8,150 bases of DNA, taken from Hydrogenophaga sp. (lineage in GTDB: Bacteria; Pseudomonadota; Gammaproteobacteria; Burkholderiales; Burkholderiaceae_C). The notes under the pieces are model-generated. The model did no database searches, had not been told where the DNA came from, and was given only the letters and a program-made list of their open reading frames with translations. The stretch spans positions 1-8,150 of the forward strand of contig JAGXRS010000288.1 in assembly GCA_018335615.1 (NCBI GenBank), in the 5' to 3' direction. Position 1 is the stretch's first letter, and every line of letters begins with the position of its first letter. This document shows, piece by piece, positions 5,581-8,150 of this stretch. The translations under genes were made by a program, and so were the position numbers.

Positions 5581-6974
5581 GCCTGGATGGGCTTCTCTGG
5601 GCGCTGCTCCTGCTGGTGGCGCTCAATGTGGCGCTGGTGGCCTGGTTGGTGCTCAGGCGTCCGCCGCTCGAAGTGGACGAATTGGCTGCCCGGCAGCAGC
5701 AGCTGGGCCTGATCCAGCAGCAGATCGTGCAGATGGGCCAGCAGATCGCCCAGCGCGTCGAGCGGGTGGAAGGCGAGTTGCGCCGCGACATCTTGGAGAA
5801 CGGTCGCAGCGCGCGTCAGGAAAGCCTGCAGACGCTGGCCAGTTTTCAGGATGCGCTGTCGCGCCAGGCGGCAGAGGCCACGCGCACGCAGAACGCCCAG
5901 CTCGACGCTTTCGCCCAGCAGCTGGTGCTGCTGCGCGGCACCCTGGGTGACACGCTCACGCGCCAGCTGCAGGACATGGGCGAGGGCAATGCCCGGCGCC
6001 TGGCCGAGATCCGCACCACGCTGGACGCCCAGCTGGCCCAGCTGCAGCAGAGCAACGCGGCCAAGCTTGACGAGATGCGGGCCACGGTGGACGAGAAACT
6101 GCAGAGCACCCTGCAGGCCCGCCTGGGCGAGAGCTTCAGGCAGGTGGCCGACCGCCTGGAGCAGGTGCACAAAGGCCTGGGTGAAATGCAGACGCTGGCG
6201 CAGGGCGTGGGCGACCTCAAGCACCTGCTCACCAACGTGAAAACCCGCGGCATGTTCGGCGAGGCCCAGCTCGGCGCGCTGCTGGAGCAGGTGTTCGCCC
6301 CCGACCAGTACGCCATCCAGATGGCCACGCGACCCGACAGCCGCCATGCGGTGGATTTCGCGATCCGCCTGCCGGGGCGGGGCGATGACGGCGCACCCTG
6401 TTGGCTGCCCATTGATGCCAAGTTTCCCAACGAAGACTACGAGCGCCTGCTCGATGCGCAGCAACGCGCCGACGCGGAAGGCGCCGAGGCCGCGGCGCGC
6501 GGGCTGGAGCAGCGCATCCGCCTGGAGGCGCGCTCCATGGCCGAGAAATACCTGCAGCCGCCGCACACCACCGATTTCGCCATCCTGTTCCTGCCCACCG
6601 AAGGCCTGTACGCCGAGGTGCTGCGCCGCCCCGGGCTGATGGAAGTGCTGCAGCGCGATTACCGTGTCACGCTGGCCGGCCCCACCACGCTCATGGCCAT
6701 GCTCAATTCGCTGCAGATGGGCTTTCGCACGCTGGCGCTGGAGCGGCGCAGCAGCGAGGTGTGGCAGGTGCTGGGCGCGGTGAAAACCGAGTTCGGCAAG
6801 TTCGGCGACGTGCTGGCCCGCGTGAAGAGCCAGACGCAGACCGTGCTCAACACGCTCGACGCGGCCGAGGTGCGCAGCCGGGCGATGGGCCGGGCCTTGA
6901 AGTCGGTGGAAGGACTGCCGCCCGATCAGGCCAGCCAGCTGCTGCCGCCCACCGACGCGAGCGACGAACGCTGA
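5577..6974 (+). CDS. rmuC: DNA recombination protein RmuC
   Basis: A 465-residue RmuC with the expected layout: an N-terminal membrane helix (about residues 5-26, then Arg-Arg), a long Gln/Leu-rich coiled-coil region (about 36-215), and the C-terminal nuclease-like domain. The conserved block RGMFGE is at 224-229. The PD-(D/E)xK-like core is HAVDFAIRLPG followed by LPIDAKFP (Asp260, Asp280, Lys282). Further conserved stretches are FLPTEGLYAEVLRRPG and LAGPTTLMAMLNSLQMGFRTLALE. In E. coli RmuC limits inversions at short inverted repeats and is a predicted nuclease; the biochemistry is poorly known. The ATG overlaps the dehydrogenase TGA (ATGA, 5577-5580) with no strong Shine-Dalgarno, so translation is probably coupled. 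The last 20 or so residues (LLPPTDASDER) are a variable tail. Confidence 0.96.
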   Translation: MSLDGLLWALLLLVALNVALVAWLVLRRPPLEVDELAARQQQLGLIQQQIVQMGQQIAQRVERVEGELRRDILENGRSARQESLQTLASFQDALSRQAAEATRTQNAQLDAFAQQLVLLRGTLGDTLTRQLQDMGEGNARRLAEIRTTLDAQLAQLQQSNAAKLDEMRATVDEKLQSTLQARLGESFRQVADRLEQVHKGLGEMQTLAQGVGDLKHLLTNVKTRGMFGEAQLGALLEQVFAPDQYAIQMATRPDSRHAVDFAIRLPGRGDDGAPCWLPIDAKFPNEDYERLLDAQQRADAEGAEAAARGLEQRIRLEARSMAEKYLQPPHTTDFAILFLPTEGLYAEVLRRPGLMEVLQRDYRVTLAGPTTLMAMLNSLQMGFRTLALERRSSEVWQVLGAVKTEFGKFGDVLARVKSQTQTVLNTLDAAEVRSRAMGRALKSVEGLPPDQASQLLPPTDASDER

Positions 6975-7046
6975 AACGCCCCGCCGGGTCGACCGCCATC
7001 GCCCGGGCGTATCGCCGCCATGCTCGGCCGCCGTATTGCCGTCCAC

Positions 7047-7052
7047 TACACT
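7047..7052 (+). promoter_or_regulatory. Possible -10 box close to the mrpA start codon
   Basis: TACACT (4 of 6 to TATAAT) ends 8 nt before the ATG at 7061. Transcription starting about 7 nt downstream would begin at or next to the ATG, giving a leaderless mRNA. This agrees with the absence of any Shine-Dalgarno there. No convincing -35 lies 16-18 bp upstream, so this is weak. Confidence 0.25.
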
Positions 7053-7060
7053 TACGGCCC

Positions 7061-8150
7061 ATGGCGCAACACACCACACACGATCCCAATGCACCGGCCA
7101 TGAGCATGGCCGCGCGGTCGGCGTTCATCCTGATACCGCTGTCTGCCTTGCTGCTGGTCCTCTGGACGGCCCTGTCGGTCCCCTTGCCGGCCAGTATCCA
7201 GACGTCCTGGGTGCCGGCGCTGGGCGTCAATCTGGACTTCCATATCGACGGCCTGTCGCTGCTGATGCTGTTCATGATCACCGGTGTCGGCACGGCGGTG
7301 TTCGTTTACGCCGGGGGCTATCTGGAAGGTCATCCTCAGCAGAACCGGCTCTACATCCTGCTGACCTTGTTCATGATCGCCATGATCGGCTGCGTCACCG
7401 CAGACAACCTGATCGTGCTGTTCCTGTTCTGGGAAATGACCAGTCTGGTGTCGTTCCTGCTGGTTGGCTTCAACCACGAGGACGCCAGCAGCCGCAAATC
7501 GGCCCAGCAGGCGCTGGTGGTCACTGGCTCCGGCGGCCTGGCGCTGCTGGCAGGCGCGATTCTGCTCGGCCAGGTAATGGACACCTATTCCATCCAGGCG
7601 ATCATTGCCCAGCTGCCGCAGACCGAGCGCACGGCGGCGCTGACCACCGCGCTGCTGCTGATTCTGCTGGGTGCGTTCACCAAGAGCGCCCAGTTCCCGT
7701 TCCATTTCTGGCTACCCAATGCCATGTCGGCGCCCACGCCGGTGTCCGCCTACCTGCACTCGGCGACCATGGTCAAGCTCGGCGTCTATCTGGTGGCACG
7801 GCTGGACCCGGGTTTCGGCGACTGGCCGCTGTGGCAATCGTTGCTGCAGATCGTGGGTTCGATCACGGCCGCCTGGGGCATGCTGCTGGCGCTGCGCGAG
7901 CGCGACCTGAAGCGGATCCTGGCGTGGTCCACGGTCGCCACCCTGGGCACGCTGGTCATGCTGGTGGGCATGGATGGCCGCGGCGCGACGGTGGCCGTCG
8001 GCGCGCTGCTGCTGGCACACGCCCTGTACAAGGCGCCGCTGTTCTTCGTGGCCGGCAATGTGGACCATGGCACCGGCACCCGGCTGATTGATCGGCTCGG
8101 CAACCTGCGCCATGCCATGCCCTGGACCGCCGCCGCCGCGATGCTCGCCG
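7061..8150 (+). CDS. mrpA: Mrp-type Na+/H+ antiporter subunit A, 3' end beyond the window
   Basis: A frame open from the ATG at 7061 to the right edge gives 363 residues with no stop. It is strongly hydrophobic, with many membrane helices. Signatures of the MrpA/NuoL-like proton-translocating family are visible: FLFWEMTSLVSFLLVGF (Glu125), GAFTKSAQFPFHFWLPNAM (Lys208), APTPVSAYLHSATMVKLGVYL (Lys239) and HALYKAPLFFVAG (Lys324). The Glu and Lys residues line the proton path in complex I-like subunits. APTPVSAYLHSATMVK followed by GVYL separates MrpA from true NuoL. The Mrp complex sits in the inner membrane and exchanges monovalent cations for protons, serving salt and alkaline pH tolerance; it is normally encoded as mrpA-G, so the other subunits are expected to the right. 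Many proteobacteria have an MrpAB fusion, which cannot be judged here. The start has no Shine-Dalgarno; ATGs at codons 14 and 16 are alternatives. Another open frame over the same bases (7036-8091) is Gly/Arg-rich shadow. Confidence 0.9.
   Translation, partial: MAQHTTHDPNAPAMSMAARSAFILIPLSALLLVLWTALSVPLPASIQTSWVPALGVNLDFHIDGLSLLMLFMITGVGTAVFVYAGGYLEGHPQQNRLYILLTLFMIAMIGCVTADNLIVLFLFWEMTSLVSFLLVGFNHEDASSRKSAQQALVVTGSGGLALLAGAILLGQVMDTYSIQAIIAQLPQTERTAALTTALLLILLGAFTKSAQFPFHFWLPNAMSAPTPVSAYLHSATMVKLGVYLVARLDPGFGDWPLWQSLLQIVGSITAAWGMLLALRERDLKRILAWSTVATLGTLVMLVGMDGRGATVAVGALLLAHALYKAPLFFVAGNVDHGTGTRLIDRLGNLRHAMPWTAAAAMLA

Noticed and set aside
7000..7009. CGCCCGGGCG palindrome between rmuC and mrpA.
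   Set aside because: Only 10 bp, no loop or T-tract, and such palindromes are common by chance at this GC content.
5211..7094. A 627-codon minus-strand open frame antisense to rmuC and the dehydrogenase.
   Set aside because: Its product is His/Gln/Arg/Ala-rich with no recognisable fold, as expected for the complement of GC-rich genes; both genes on the plus strand are clear.
7036..8091. A 351-codon plus-strand open frame over the mrpA region.
   Set aside because: It is in a different frame from 7061 and encodes Gly/Arg/Ala-rich nonsense, whereas the 7061 frame gives a recognisable MrpA that merely lacks its stop inside the window.
1..8150. A hidden defence, mobile or CRISPR-like system.
   Set aside because: No transposase, integrase, toxin-antitoxin, nuclease island, spaced repeat array or tRNA is seen; every sizeable frame is explained by known housekeeping or metabolic families.

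Overview
The window is GC-rich, densely coding bacterial DNA. The protein families, the PHA-granule phasin and the characteristic intergenic repeat at 4485-4557 suggest a betaproteobacterium of the Burkholderiales, most likely a Comamonadaceae member (Hydrogenophaga/Acidovorax-like). That placement is an inference from gene content and sequence style; no 16S or other marker is present.

Layout: (1) 1-809, the 3' part of a patatin-like serine hydrolase on the plus strand, running in from the left edge. (2) 858-1604, a minus-strand phasin gene, convergent with the patatin gene. It ends in a hairpin/T-tract terminator and starts with a strong Shine-Dalgarno. (3) 1605-1828, a divergent control region. 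It has a good sigma70 promoter for the phasin flanked by two related TTGCnGCA-type palindromes, laid out like the PhaR sites described at phaP promoters. (4) 1829-3288, a zinc-dependent deacetylase of the histone deacetylase superfamily, closely followed by a hot-dog acyl-CoA thioesterase. (5) 3319-4483, a nitroreductase-family flavoprotein behind its own probable promoter and ACGT-repeat operator, then a small cytoplasmic-type FKBP prolyl isomerase. (6) 4485-4557, a compound double-hairpin intergenic element. (7) 4594-6974, a D-2-hydroxyacid (glyoxylate/hydroxypyruvate) dehydrogenase overlapping by 4 nt the start of rmuC. (8) 7061-8150, the 5' 363 codons of an Mrp-type Na+/H+ antiporter subunit A, running off the right edge.

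The genes are mostly housekeeping or metabolic and do not form one obvious pathway. The phasin coats polyhydroxyalkanoate granules and looks PHA-responsive. The deacetylase/thioesterase pair both act on acyl groups and may be co-transcribed. The dehydrogenase/rmuC pair is translationally coupled by overlap but functionally unrelated. I see no defence system, mobile element, CRISPR array, tRNA or rRNA. The points most worth checking are regulatory: the phasin control region, the ACGT-repeat operator before the nitroreductase, the palindrome touching the deacetylase start, and the structured repeat at 4485-4557.
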